The notes: generated by a model not told the origin, from the letters alone. 64,000 bases of DNA from Pseudomonadota bacterium (GCA_023435725.1 JAEYRD010000056.1:1-64000), one strand, 5' to 3'; numbered from the stretch's first letter, positions 50,765 to 59,978 are shown. Numbers and translations: made by a program.

Positions 50765-51835
50765 CTACTCCGCGCTGCTCACCAGCTTGATCCGCGGCGC
50801 CTGTGCCTCGGTCAGCGCGCGATAGGCCGCGAGATAGTCCAGCGCCATCCGCCGTGCGGTGAAGCGCTTTTCGAACTGCTTGCGGATCGCTGACCGGTCG
50901 AGTTGCGAAAGGCGGCCAACGACGCCGGCGGCGCTGAGGATGTCCTCGACCACGAAGCCTGTGAGGCCTTCGTCGATGATCTCGGGCACCGAACCGCGGT
51001 TGAAGGCAACAACCGGCGTTCCGCAGGCCATGGCTTCGATCATTACGAGGCCAAACGGCTCCGGCCAGTCGATCGGCAACAACAGCCCGAGCGCACCGCT
51101 CAGGAAGTCCGATTTCTCGTGATCGCTGATCTCCCCGATGAACTCCACCAGCGGATTTTTTTCGATCATGGGCCGGATCAACTCGTCATAATAATCCTGG
51201 TCGGCGCGGTCGACCTTGGCCGCGATCTTTAGCGGGATGCCGCAATGCGTCGCGATCCTGATGGCGCGATCGACGCCTTTCTCCGGCGCGATGCGGCCGA
51301 GCACGGCGAGATATTCCTGCTTCGCGCGCTTCGGGGTCAGGAGGTTCTCCGGCAGGCCGTGGTGGATCGTCGTCACCCAGTTCGCCTGGGGCACCGGTCG
51401 GCGCTGTGCGTTCGAAATCGAGATGACCGGCATCTTGGTGAAGGTGTTGAACACCGGCTGATGCTCCGGCAGGTCAAGCCGACCATGCAGCGTGGTCAGG
51501 AACGGTGTCGGCTGCCGGTGGAACAACGACCACGGATAGTAATCGAGATGGAAGTGGAGGAAGTCGAACTCCTCGTCGTCACATTTCTGCCGCACGCGCT
51601 CCAGGAGCACCATGTGCAGCGCGTTGGGGTCGCGTACGGAACCGTCGAGGCGGAGCGCCCGCGGCCAGAGTGCATCCAGCTTCGCCGACGTGCGCGAGTC
51701 GCCACTGGCGAACAGCGTCACGTCATGTCCCAGGGCAACCAGCTCTTCCGTCAACCAATGCACCACCCGCTCGGTGCCGCCATACAGCTTGGGTGGAACA
51801 GCCTCCGTCAACGGAGCTACCTGCGCGATGCGCAT
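50765..51835 (-). CDS. Glycosyltransferase family 4
   Basis: A 356-residue GT-B fold glycosyltransferase. The N-terminal domain begins IAQVAPLTEAVPPKLYGGTERV, including the glycine loop for sugar-nucleotide binding. The C-terminal domain has LAVLGRIAPEKGVDRAI and the EPFGLVMIEAMACGTPVVAF segment with the GT4 E-x7-E pair. No membrane segments. It is divergent from an ABC exporter and debranching enzyme cluster with 276 bases between; together these may make, export or trim an oligosaccharide. Donor and acceptor are unknown. Confidence 0.9.
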   Translation of the reverse strand: MRIAQVAPLTEAVPPKLYGGTERVVHWLTEELVALGHDVTLFASGDSRTSAKLDALWPRALRLDGSVRDPNALHMVLLERVRQKCDDEEFDFLHFHLDYYPWSLFHRQPTPFLTTLHGRLDLPEHQPVFNTFTKMPVISISNAQRRPVPQANWVTTIHHGLPENLLTPKRAKQEYLAVLGRIAPEKGVDRAIRIATHCGIPLKIAAKVDRADQDYYDELIRPMIEKNPLVEFIGEISDHEKSDFLSGALGLLLPIDWPEPFGLVMIEAMACGTPVVAFNRGSVPEIIDEGLTGFVVEDILSAAGVVGRLSQLDRSAIRKQFEKRFTARRMALDYLAAYRALTEAQAPRIKLVSSAE

Positions 51836-52111
51836 CTCACCATCTCCTTCGCGATCATAAACGTTGAAACCCCCAGCGCGTACGGCACCGGCAATGCCAG
51901 CAAAGGGAACGTTCCCGCAGTTGCGAAGTTCCTCTCAACAAACGTTACTTATTCGACACATCCGGGCGCTGTGTCGCGATGATGCCATCACCTCAACTCA
52001 TATCGTCCGCATCCGCATGTCGTGATGGAATTGCCCGGGAACCGAGGCGAACTGGTCGATGTTCAGTCGATCAGAACAAAATTCAAAATCTCACGACGGG
52101 GTTGCAGTCAC

Positions 52112-53875
52112 ATGGATCAGCTTTCTAGATACGCGCGCAGGCCATTTGCCTTTGTCTTGCGCTATCTTCGGCGGCGTCTGGCGTCGCATGTGGTGATCCT
52201 GACCGCCGTCGTTGCAGCTGTTGCCTGCTCCGTAGGCACGCAGTACGGCGTCAAATCTCTCGTCGATAGCTTGTCAGCTGGAACATCGCATGGCGGCAGC
52301 GTATGGCTGGCATTCATTTTGCTCATGTCGCTGATCGCGGCAGACAATTTTCTCTGGCGGATCGCCAGTTGGACAGCAAGCTTCACCTTCGTGCGCGTCA
52401 CCGGCGACTTGCGTCGTGACATTTTTCGGCATTTGACCGGCCACGCGCCGAGCTACTTCTCTGACCGGATGCCGGGCATGCTGACGAGCCGCATCACTGC
52501 GACCTCGAACGCGGTGTTCACGGTCGAGAACATGTTCGTCTGGAACGTGCTGCCGCCTTGCATCGCCACAATTGCGGCAATCATGCTGATTGGAACCGTG
52601 AGCCCTTATATGGCGCTCGGCTTGATCGTGATCGCCGGCGGGATGGTCATCGCAATGTTCCATCTGGCCGCCGCCGGCAAGCCGCTGCATGATGACTTCG
52701 CCGACAAGGCCGCCGTCGTCGATGGCGAGATGATCGACGTCATCAGCAACATGCCGCTGGTCCGTGCCTTCTGCGGCATCGGCCACGAGCATGAGCGGTT
52801 CGATGCGACCGTCAATCGTGAGCTTACCGCGCGCGGCCGCAGCCTTCGCTACCTGGAAAAGCTGCGGCTCACGCACGCGGGCGTGACCGTCGTGTTGACG
52901 GTGGCGCTGATGGCCTGGGCGATCACGCTCTGGCAGCAGGGCGAGGCGACGACCGGCGATGTCGTGCTGGTCTGTACGCTCGGCCTCTCCATCCTCAATG
53001 CAACGCGCGATCTGGCCGTCGCGCTGGTCGACGTCACCCAGCATGTCGCGCGGTTGACCGAGGCGATCGCCACGCTGCTGGTGCCGCACGAATTGCGCGA
53101 TCACCCCGAGGCCGAGCCCCTCGTCAAGAACGGCGCCGCGATCGCGTATAACAACGTCACCTTCGGCTATCCCGGGGCTGAGAAGATCTTCGAGCGATTC
53201 AGCCTGCGACTGCAACCCGGCCAGCGCGTCGGTCTGGTCGGCCAGTCCGGCGGCGGCAAGTCCACATTGTTCACGCTGCTCCAGCGCTTCTACGACGTGG
53301 ACGAGGGCAGCATCACCGTCGACGGCCAGGACATTTCCATGGTGACGCAGCAGAGCCTGCGCGAGGCGATTTCCGTCGTGCCGCAGGATATCTCGCTGTT
53401 CCATCGCTCCATCCGCGAGAACATCCGCTACGGCCGGCCGAACGCGACCGACGACGAGGTGCTGCGCGCGGCGATCGCGGCGCGCTGCGACTTCGTCGAA
53501 AGCCTGCCTGATGGCCTCGACACCATGGTCGGTGACCGCGGCGTGAAGATGTCCGGCGGCCAGCGCCAGCGCATCGCGATCGCGCGCGCGTTCCTGAAGG
53601 ACGCGCCGATCCTGCTGCTGGACGAGGCAACCGCGGCGCTCGACAGCGAATCCGAGGAAGCGATCCGCGAGGCGCTGTCGCGGCTGATGCGCGGCCGCAC
53701 GGTGGTCGCGATTGCACATCGTCTCGCGACGCTGCGCAATTTCGATCGCGTGGTAGTGCTGAAGAATGGCAAGATCATCGAGGACGGCGCGCCCGACCGC
53801 CTGATGCAGGGCCACGGTCCCTACCGTGAGCTCGTCATGCAGGAGATGAGCCGGCTCGCGAAGTTCGCCGCGTAA
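52112..53875 (+). CDS. ABC exporter, fused membrane and ATPase domains
   Basis: A 587-residue half-transporter. The membrane domain (about residues 20-320) has six segments; the ATPase domain has Walker A GQSGGGKST, Q-loop VPQDISLFHRSIRENIRYG, signature MSGGQRQRIAIARAF, Walker B ILLLDEATAALD and switch IAHRLATL. The order is that of MsbA/NdvA-type exporters of lipids or glucans. The start at 52112 is preferred because it places the basic N-terminus before the first helix; an upstream frame to 52022 is less likely. It leads a run of four genes. Confidence 0.88.
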   Translation: MDQLSRYARRPFAFVLRYLRRRLASHVVILTAVVAAVACSVGTQYGVKSLVDSLSAGTSHGGSVWLAFILLMSLIAADNFLWRIASWTASFTFVRVTGDLRRDIFRHLTGHAPSYFSDRMPGMLTSRITATSNAVFTVENMFVWNVLPPCIATIAAIMLIGTVSPYMALGLIVIAGGMVIAMFHLAAAGKPLHDDFADKAAVVDGEMIDVISNMPLVRAFCGIGHEHERFDATVNRELTARGRSLRYLEKLRLTHAGVTVVLTVALMAWAITLWQQGEATTGDVVLVCTLGLSILNATRDLAVALVDVTQHVARLTEAIATLLVPHELRDHPEAEPLVKNGAAIAYNNVTFGYPGAEKIFERFSLRLQPGQRVGLVGQSGGGKSTLFTLLQRFYDVDEGSITVDGQDISMVTQQSLREAISVVPQDISLFHRSIRENIRYGRPNATDDEVLRAAIAARCDFVESLPDGLDTMVGDRGVKMSGGQRQRIAIARAFLKDAPILLLDEATAALDSESEEAIREALSRLMRGRTVVAIAHRLATLRNFDRVVVLKNGKIIEDGAPDRLMQGHGPYRELVMQEMSRLAKFAA

Positions 53876-53933
53876 ATCCAGCAGTTGCGTTTGCGTTGGT
53901 CGCGTTTCGAAACAAGCCGCAGGGGAGCAGCTG

Positions 53934-56138
53934 ATGGCAGCCGAAACCATAACCAAGATGGTTTCCGTATCGCAGACGGTGGAGGCCGTCGCCGAGCAGG
54001 CGTTCTACATTCCGATGACGGGCCCCGCCGCGCGGCCGCGGCGTTCGCTCAAGCACGACGACACCTTCATCGTGCTCGACAGCCATGGCGATATCGGCGC
54101 CTCGGCTGGCGGGCCGGATGGCCTGTTTCACCACGACACGCGCTATCTGGCGCGGCTGGAGCTCGTGCTCGACGATCTCCAGCCGCTGCTGCTTGGCTCC
54201 AACCTGCGGGACGACAATTCGGGACTGACGGTCGATCTCACCAACCCCGACATCTATCGCCAGGGGCGCATCGTGCTGCAAAAGGACCTGCTGCATATCG
54301 TGCGCACGATCTTCCTGTGGCGCGGCACGGCGTACCAGCGCATCGGCGTACAGAATCATGGCGCGCAGCGCGCTGGCTTCGAGTTGACGCTTCTGTTCGA
54401 CAATGATTTCGCCGACCTGTTCGAAGTGCGCGGCGAGCGCCGTCCGCGCCGCGGGACCGGCACGAGCCGGCTGATTGGGCCTACCGACGTCCTGTTTGAA
54501 TATCGCGGCCTTGATGACGCCGAGCGCACCACCGGCCTGCATTTCGATCCGCGTCCGACCCGGCTCTCGGTGAATGCCGCGACCTGGGAGCTGGAGCTGG
54601 GTCCGCACGAGACAAAATCGTTGTTCGTGGCCGTGTCCTGCAACCGGCCGGTAGCGGAGAAGCCGGCGCGGTTCTTCAGGGGCCTGCTGGCTCATCGTCG
54701 CGAGATGCGCCAGTCGACGATAGGCGCCGCCAGCATCGAGACTTCCAACAACATCTTCAACGAGGTGCTGTGCCAGGCCATGGCCGACCTCAACATACTG
54801 ATGACGGAAACGCCGCAGGGGCGCTATCCCTATGCCGGCATTCCCTGGTACTCGACGACGTTCGGCCGCGACGGCCTGATCACCGCGCTCCAGATGCTGT
54901 GGGTCGATCCGCGCGTGGCCAAGGGCGTCTTGCGGCGGCTCGCGCATTTCCAGGCGAAGGCTGTCGACCCGCTCGCCGATGCCGCGCCGGGCAAGATCCT
55001 GCACGAGATGCGCGGCGGCGAGATGGCGGCGCTGCGCGAGGTACCCTTCGCGCAATATTACGGCAGCGTCGATTCCACCGCGCTGTTCGTCCTGCTCGCC
55101 GGAAGCTATTTCGAGCGCACAGGCGACGAGAAGACGCTGATCGAGCTGTGGCCCGCGATCGAGGCGGGGTTGAGCTGGATCGATGGTCCTGGCGACCCTG
55201 ACAACGACGGTTTCGTCGAATACCAGCGCGCGACCGAGAAGGGGCTGGCCAATCAAGGCTGGAAGGATTCCTACGACGCCATCTTCCATGCCGACGGCCA
55301 GCTTGCGGAAGGCAACATCGCGCTCGCGGAGGTCCAGGGTTACGTCTACGCGGCCAAGCAGCTTGCTGCACGTTGCGCGCTGCGGCTCGGCAAGCCCGAC
55401 CGCGCGAAAATGCTCGAGGCCGAAGCCGGGGCGTTGGCCGAACGTTTCGAGCAGGCGTTCTGGTGCGAGGAGCTCGGCACCTATGCGCTCGCGCTCGACG
55501 GCAAGAAGCGGCCCTGCAAGGTACGGACCTCGAATGCAGGGCAGGTCCTGTTCAGCGGCATGATCCGTGAAGATCGCGCACGCCTCGTCGCCGCCGACCT
55601 GATGCGGCCGCATTTCTTCTCGGGCTGGGGCATTCGCACGGTCGCGCAGGGCGAGGCGCGCTACAACCCGATGTCCTATCATGACGGGTCGATCTGGCCG
55701 CACGACAACGCGCTGATCGCGCTGGGACTCGCGCGCTATGGCCTCAAGCATTCGGTGGCGCATGTCTTCAAGGGATTGTTCGACGCAGCAACCTACATGG
55801 ACCTGCGCCGGCTGCCTGAATTGTTCTGCGGCTTCCGGCGCGAGAAGCGGCGCGGCCCGACTCTCTATCCGGTTGCCTGCGCGCCGCAGGCCTGGGCCAG
55901 CGCAACGCCGTTCACGCTGCTCGAGGCGGCACTGGGCATCGAGTTTGACGTCGCACGCGGCGAGATCCGGCTGCGCAATCCGCATCTGCCGGCATTTCTG
56001 AACGAGGTGATCTTGCACGATCTGTGCCTTTGCGATTCCAGTGTCGATCTGCGCGTCAGTCGCCATGGTGACGACGTTGCGCTGGAGGTGCTGCGTACGC
56101 GCGGCCAGATCCAGGTTTCGATTGTGCTGGCGCGCTAG
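53934..56138 (+). CDS. Amylo-alpha-1,6-glucosidase-like enzyme
   Basis: A 734-residue protein of the glycogen-debranching family. The N-terminal domain (about 40-240; SHGDIGASAGGPDGLFHHDTRYLARLE in parts) matches the GDE_N_bis type. The catalytic (alpha/alpha)6 barrel has GIPWYSTTFGRDGLITA with the acidic residue, and MSYHDGSIWPHDNALIALGL. It trims alpha-1,6 or other glucosidic branches. No signal peptide, so it acts in the cytoplasm. It starts 58 bases after the exporter gene; no glycogen synthase or branching gene is adjacent. Confidence 0.9.
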   Translation: MAAETITKMVSVSQTVEAVAEQAFYIPMTGPAARPRRSLKHDDTFIVLDSHGDIGASAGGPDGLFHHDTRYLARLELVLDDLQPLLLGSNLRDDNSGLTVDLTNPDIYRQGRIVLQKDLLHIVRTIFLWRGTAYQRIGVQNHGAQRAGFELTLLFDNDFADLFEVRGERRPRRGTGTSRLIGPTDVLFEYRGLDDAERTTGLHFDPRPTRLSVNAATWELELGPHETKSLFVAVSCNRPVAEKPARFFRGLLAHRREMRQSTIGAASIETSNNIFNEVLCQAMADLNILMTETPQGRYPYAGIPWYSTTFGRDGLITALQMLWVDPRVAKGVLRRLAHFQAKAVDPLADAAPGKILHEMRGGEMAALREVPFAQYYGSVDSTALFVLLAGSYFERTGDEKTLIELWPAIEAGLSWIDGPGDPDNDGFVEYQRATEKGLANQGWKDSYDAIFHADGQLAEGNIALAEVQGYVYAAKQLAARCALRLGKPDRAKMLEAEAGALAERFEQAFWCEELGTYALALDGKKRPCKVRTSNAGQVLFSGMIREDRARLVAADLMRPHFFSGWGIRTVAQGEARYNPMSYHDGSIWPHDNALIALGLARYGLKHSVAHVFKGLFDAATYMDLRRLPELFCGFRREKRRGPTLYPVACAPQAWASATPFTLLEAALGIEFDVARGEIRLRNPHLPAFLNEVILHDLCLCDSSVDLRVSRHGDDVALEVLRTRGQIQVSIVLAR

Positions 56139-56160
56139 CGGCGCGCCGCGAGGAGGGAGC

Positions 56161-56682
56161 ATGCGTACCGCCGGATGGTTGGTCCTGAGCATGGCGATCG
56201 TCGCGGGATTGACGCTCGCCGTGGCACGTGCCGCGGAGGAGCAACCCGCGGCTCCCAGTGAAGCGAACGCGCCGGCGACGGCACCGCCGCCGGCTTCGAC
56301 CGTGCCCGTCACGCCAAAGGACGCCGCGCCGCCGCCGTCGGTCACCATCATCGGCGCGAGCGATGCCCATGGCGTGCTCGGCCGCGACGTGCGCAGCGCC
56401 GCGGACGAGGACATGGGCCGTATCGTCGACATTATCGTGGACCGAACCGGCCGTGTGCGTGCGGCCGTGATCGATTTCGGCGGCTTCCTCGGCGTCGGCA
56501 GCCGCAAGATCGTGGTGGACTGGAACGCCCTGCGCTTCGGCAGGATCACCAACAAGAAGGACAGCATCACGCTGGAATTGACCAAGGCCCAGGTCGCGGC
56601 CGCGCCGGAATACAAGGAGGACACGCCGATGGTCGTGCTCGGCGCGTCCGGCAGCCTGCAGCCGCTGCAAGCGATCCAGTGA
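56161..56682 (+). CDS. Exported PRC-barrel domain protein
   Basis: A 173-residue protein with a signal peptide (MRTAGWLVLSMAIVAG, cut near ARAAE), a Pro/Ala-rich linker (about 25-60), and a PRC-barrel domain at about 70-150 (VLGRDVRSAADEDMGRIVDIIVD and AAVIDFGGFLGVGSRKIVV, given in parts). Periplasmic or surface PRC-barrel proteins of this kind are common in rhizobia and have no firm function. GAGGAGG precedes its start. It lies 22 bases after the debranching gene and 23 before the MFS gene. Confidence 0.82.
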   Translation: MRTAGWLVLSMAIVAGLTLAVARAAEEQPAAPSEANAPATAPPPASTVPVTPKDAAPPPSVTIIGASDAHGVLGRDVRSAADEDMGRIVDIIVDRTGRVRAAVIDFGGFLGVGSRKIVVDWNALRFGRITNKKDSITLELTKAQVAAAPEYKEDTPMVVLGASGSLQPLQAIQ

Positions 56683-56705
56683 GGTACAGGGAGGGCTGAC
56701 CGCCT

Positions 56706-58019
56706 GTGCTGTTGTCGAGGAAGCCGAACCATGCCGATCGCGATGATCGCGTTGAACAAGGCAATCTTGCCGCGCGATCACCTGCGGGCATTCCAGCGCC
56801 GTCGCGCCAGAGCCTGCGTGGTCTCGACTGGTTCATCTTTTTCCTCGCCGACGTGCAGACCGGGTTCGGTCCTTTCATCGCCGTCTATCTGACGACGCAG
56901 AAATGGACCCAGGTCGAGATCGGTCTCGTGCTGTCGATCGGTGGCATCGTCGCCCTGATCGGGCAGATGCCCGGCGGCGCGATCATCGACGCCGCGAAAT
57001 CCGAGCGGCTGGTGGCCGCACTTGCGATCGTGACCATCGGTTGCTGTGCGCTGGCCTATGCTGCGATGCCGATCTTCCCGGTCGTGGTCACCGCGGCCGC
57101 CTTGCATGCGGCGGCGAGCTGCGTGTTGGGGCCGGCGATCGCGGCGATCAGCCTCGGTCTCGTCGGTCCGCTCAAGATCGGCGAGCGGCTCGGCCGCAAC
57201 GCCCGCTTCGCCTCGCTCGGCAACGGCGTCGCGGCGGCGGTGATGGGCACGGCCGGCTATCTCTTGTCGAGCCGTTCGGTGTTCCTCGTCACCTTCCTGC
57301 TCGCGATCCCGACCCTGATCGCGCTGTCGCGCATCCGCGAGGAGGAAGTCGACATCGCGCGTTGTCACGGCGAGATGCCGCGAGAGGCGCCGGTTCCCGG
57401 CGACACCAATATCTGGCACCTGATCCGGCAGCGGCCGCTCATTGTCTTCGCGCTCAGCGTGCTGTTGCTGCAACTGGCGAATGCCTCGATGATGCCGCTG
57501 ATGGCGAGCGCGGTGACGGCGCGATCGAGCCAGTGGGCGACGGTGCTCGTTGCCGCCTGCATCATCGTCCCGCAGGCGATCGTGGCGCTGCTATCACCGA
57601 CGGTCGGCCGCAGGGCGCAAATCTGGGGTCGGCGGCCGCTGCTTCTGATCGGGTTCGGCGCGCTGACGATCCGGGGCCTGCTGTTCGCGACCGTGCGCGA
57701 TCCCTATCTGCTGGTGCTGGTGCAGGTGTTTGACGGCCTCACCGCCGCGGTGTTCGCGGTGATGATTCCGCTGATTGTCGCCGACGTCGCTTTCGGCAGC
57801 GGCCATTTCAATCTTGCGCAGGGTATTGTCGGCACCGCGACCGGAATCGGCGCATCGCTGAGCACCGCGCTTGGCGGCTATGTCAGCGACAAATTCGGCA
57901 ATGCCACCGCGTTCGTCGGGCTTTCCGGCGTTGCCGCAACCGGGCTCCTGCTGATTCTCCTCATGATGCCGGAGACCCGGCGCACGGGAATGATTGCGGC
58001 AAAAGAAATGGCCGGCTGA
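56706..58019 (+). CDS. MFS transporter
   Basis: A 437-residue membrane protein with about 12 hydrophobic segments. GLDWFIFFLADVQTGFGPFIAVYL begins the first helix (quoted in part); the inter-helix loop and SIGGIVALIGQMPGG follow; LLMMPETRR is at the end. The GTG start at 56706 leaves a 38-residue polar leader, so a later start is possible. It is the last gene of the exporter-debranching-PRC run, and its stop codon lies in the left arm of a terminator hairpin. Substrate unknown. Confidence 0.82.
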   Translation: MLLSRKPNHADRDDRVEQGNLAARSPAGIPAPSRQSLRGLDWFIFFLADVQTGFGPFIAVYLTTQKWTQVEIGLVLSIGGIVALIGQMPGGAIIDAAKSERLVAALAIVTIGCCALAYAAMPIFPVVVTAAALHAAASCVLGPAIAAISLGLVGPLKIGERLGRNARFASLGNGVAAAVMGTAGYLLSSRSVFLVTFLLAIPTLIALSRIREEEVDIARCHGEMPREAPVPGDTNIWHLIRQRPLIVFALSVLLLQLANASMMPLMASAVTARSSQWATVLVAACIIVPQAIVALLSPTVGRRAQIWGRRPLLLIGFGALTIRGLLFATVRDPYLLVLVQVFDGLTAAVFAVMIPLIVADVAFGSGHFNLAQGIVGTATGIGASLSTALGGYVSDKFGNATAFVGLSGVAATGLLLILLMMPETRRTGMIAAKEMAG

Positions 58020-58035
58020 GCGTAGTCAGCCGGCC
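58010..58035. terminator. Terminator hairpin between the MFS gene and fixK2
   Basis: GGCCGGCTGA (58010-58019) and TCAGCCGGCC (58026-58035) form a perfect 10-bp stem with a six-base loop. The left arm contains the MFS stop codon. It can serve both convergent genes. Confidence 0.7.
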
Positions 58036-58057
58036 AAGTGGGTAGGGGAGGAAGAAA

Positions 58058-58762
58058 TCAGGCGTCGAGATTGTGCAGGCGCTGGCGGTTGCGCAGCACG
58101 ATCTGGCGGGCGCCGGAGAAGCCGAGAATTCCCTGGGCATGAAGCTGCGACAGCGCGCGCGACACGGTCTCGAGGGTGAGGCCGAGATAGTCGCCGATGT
58201 CACGGCGGCACATCGGCAGCGCCATCATGCCGGCGACCGCGAGACGGCGGTCCATTTCCAGGAGGAAGGTCGCAACACGCTCCATCGCGGTCTTGCGGCC
58301 CAGCAGCAGCATGTGGTCCTCGGCATGGCGCAGCTCGGAAGCGGTCATGGCCCAGAGCTTGCGGGCGACCTGCACGTCGGTGCCGGCGGCCTTTTCGAGG
58401 CTCGCGCGCTTCACGAGGCGCACGGTGGTGTCGATGATGGCTTCAGCGGCAAGGCGGTGGGTCGGACTGGATTCGAGGCCGAACACGTCGCCGGGAAGAT
58501 GGAAGGCGCCGATCTGGCGGCGGCCGTCGGAGAGGAGCTTGTAGCTGCGCACCGCGCCGGTAACAACTTGGTAGACATACTCGGCCGGCTCGTCCTCGCC
58601 GTAGATCTCCTCGTCCTTGCGGTAGGAGAACTCCGTGGCAATGAGGCCGGCATGGCCGGTGATTGCGCCGAACTGGTCGGAAACAGGATGGGGATGGGCG
58701 GGGGCAATCTTGCCACCGATTTGGGTGTTGATCGCCTGGGTGTTGAGCGTCTGGGTCAGCAT
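58058..58762 (-). CDS. fixK2: FixK2, CRP/FNR-type regulator of microaerobic genes
   Basis: A 234-residue regulator. The beta-roll sensor domain (about residues 40-130) lacks the N-terminal cysteines of FNR, as in FixK. The C-terminal helix-turn-helix is RRDIGDYLGLTLETVSRAL. C185, next to the DNA-binding helix (LPMCRRD), corresponds to the redox-sensitive cysteine of B. diazoefficiens FixK2. The ATG at 58762 is chosen because GGAG lies eight bases upstream; an ATG at 58771 directly abuts that GGAG. A FixJ-type box lies upstream, and FixK2-type boxes precede fixN and the universal stress gene. It activates high-affinity oxidase and other low-oxygen genes. Confidence 0.95.
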   Translation of the reverse strand: MLTQTLNTQAINTQIGGKIAPAHPHPVSDQFGAITGHAGLIATEFSYRKDEEIYGEDEPAEYVYQVVTGAVRSYKLLSDGRRQIGAFHLPGDVFGLESSPTHRLAAEAIIDTTVRLVKRASLEKAAGTDVQVARKLWAMTASELRHAEDHMLLLGRKTAMERVATFLLEMDRRLAVAGMMALPMCRRDIGDYLGLTLETVSRALSQLHAQGILGFSGARQIVLRNRQRLHNLDA

Positions 58763-58841
58763 CTGCGCCATCTCCGTTGTGATGGCGCTTTGTTACGCGG
58801 TATCGGGTGCTTCGAAAATTCGCGAGATATCTTAAGGAGGT

Positions 58842-58865
58842 CTACCTACGTAGAACCCCGTAGGT
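58842..58865 (-). promoter_or_regulatory. FixJ-type box in front of fixK2
   Basis: On the minus strand the sequence reads ACCTACG-N8-CGTAGGTAG, with a perfect inverted repeat of ACCTACG (58844-58850) and CGTAGGT (58859-58865). GTAGGTAG is a one-base variant of the FixJ half-site GTAMGTAG known from Sinorhizobium. It lies about 80-100 bases upstream of the fixK2 start, between fixK2 and the receiver gene. Confidence 0.55.
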
Positions 58866-58874
58866 CAATTCCGC

Positions 58875-59297
58875 TCAATTTCCGCGCCGGTCCTGGATGG
58901 CATGGCGGATGCGTTTGACCAGGTTCTCGTCGAGAAGCGGCTTCAAAATCACGTCTTTGACGCCTGCGGCCGCGGCCCGGGCCGAGATATTTCCGTCCGG
59001 ATAGCCGGTGATCAGGATCACGGGCGTGCCCTCGTCGGACTGCCGCAGCCGGCCGGCCAGCTCGATGCCGTTGATGTCGGGCATCTTGTAGTCGATCACA
59101 TAACAGTCCGCGCCCGGCGTTCCGCTGGCATTGAGCAAAGCCGTCGCATTCCTGAAAGTCCGCACGGCGAAGCCGTCGGTCTCCAGCAGGAATTGCAGGG
59201 AGCCCAGCACGGCGGCATCGTCATCGACCACATAGACGGTGGGCTTTGGCGATGGAGCCTTTGGGAGTTGCCGGGGGTGCGAGCCAATCTCGATCAT
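58875..59297 (-). CDS. Stand-alone receiver-domain response regulator
   Basis: A 140-residue protein consisting of a single receiver domain (about residues 18-135). The phospho-acceptor is D69 (CYVIDYKMPD), the acidic pair is in VVDDD, and the conserved lysine is in DVILKPL. No output domain. It lies between fixJ and fixK2 in the same direction, matching the gene I recall as bll2758 in strain USDA110. It may compete for phosphate from FixL or act on another partner. A TTG-N8-CAA motif at 59333-59346 lies upstream. Confidence 0.88.
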   Translation of the reverse strand: MIEIGSHPRQLPKAPSPKPTVYVVDDDAAVLGSLQFLLETDGFAVRTFRNATALLNASGTPGADCYVIDYKMPDINGIELAGRLRQSDEGTPVILITGYPDGNISARAAAAGVKDVILKPLLDENLVKRIRHAIQDRRGN

Positions 59298-59332
59298 GCA
59301 GCTTTGGCTAGCACAGCCGAACAGGGGCGATC

Positions 59333-59346
59333 TTGACTTGGCTCAA
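59333..59346 (-). promoter_or_regulatory. FixK2-like box upstream of the receiver gene
   Basis: TTGACTTGGCTCAA has the outer TTG-N8-CAA of FixK2 sites. It lies within a tandem pair of ACTTGGCTCAATCC. If the site is at -41.5 the transcript would begin right at the start codon, which weakens the case. Confidence 0.35.
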
Positions 59347-59357
59347 TCCAACTTGGC

Positions 59358-59975
59358 TCAATCCTTCAGCATGCCGGCGCGCATCGCCATCCGCACCAGC
59401 TCCGACAGGCTGTTGGCTTGCATCTTGGTCATGACATTGGCCCGGTAGACCTCGATGGTGCGCGGGCTGATGTCGTATTCGCGGGCGATCAGCTTGTTTG
59501 AAAGGCCCGCGATCAGCCCCTCCATGACCTGGCGCTCCCTGGGGCTCAAGGAGGCAACCCGGGCCGCGACATCCTGCGCGATGGCCTCGCTCTTGGCGGT
59601 CGGCTCGGCCTGGCGGATCGCCGTTTCGATCATGCCGGTGAGGCGGTCGTCGTCGAACGGCTTTTCCAGGAAGTCGACCGCGCCGAGCTTCATCGCCTCG
59701 ACCGCGAGCGGCACGTCGCCGTGACCGGTCATGATCAGGATCGGGAACGGGCTGTGCTGCGCCTTCATGCGCTTCAAGAGCTCGATTCCGTCGAGGCCCG
59801 GCATGCGCACGTCGGAGACGACGCAGCCAAAGGTGAGATGGGGCAGGGCGTTGAGGAAGGCTTGCGCGTCGTCGAACAGCGTGACACCGAACCCGGAGGA
59901 ATCCAGCAGGAAGTTCAGCGAGTCCCGCATCGCTGCGTCGTCGTCGATGACGTAGACATGTCCCTTGGTCGTCAT
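59358..59975 (-). CDS. fixJ: FixJ response regulator
   Basis: A 205-residue regulator with an N-terminal receiver domain (phospho-acceptor D55 in VVSDVRMPG) and a C-terminal LuxR-type helix-turn-helix (about 140-200; LSPRERQVMEGLIAGLSNKLIA and ISPRTIEVYRANVMTKM, in parts). Once phosphorylated by FixL it activates fixK2. The start lies three bases after the fixL stop, so the two are co-translated. Confidence 0.96.
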   Translation of the reverse strand: MTTKGHVYVIDDDAAMRDSLNFLLDSSGFGVTLFDDAQAFLNALPHLTFGCVVSDVRMPGLDGIELLKRMKAQHSPFPILIMTGHGDVPLAVEAMKLGAVDFLEKPFDDDRLTGMIETAIRQAEPTAKSEAIAQDVAARVASLSPRERQVMEGLIAGLSNKLIAREYDISPRTIEVYRANVMTKMQANSLSELVRMAMRAGMLKD

Positions 59976-59978
59976 GAA

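Noticed and set aside
53835..56759. A 974-residue open frame on the minus strand
   Set aside because: It is antisense to the debranching enzyme and PRC-barrel genes, which have clear domains. Long antisense frames are usual in DNA with G+C-rich third codon positions; the translation is rich in Arg and low in recognisable motifs.
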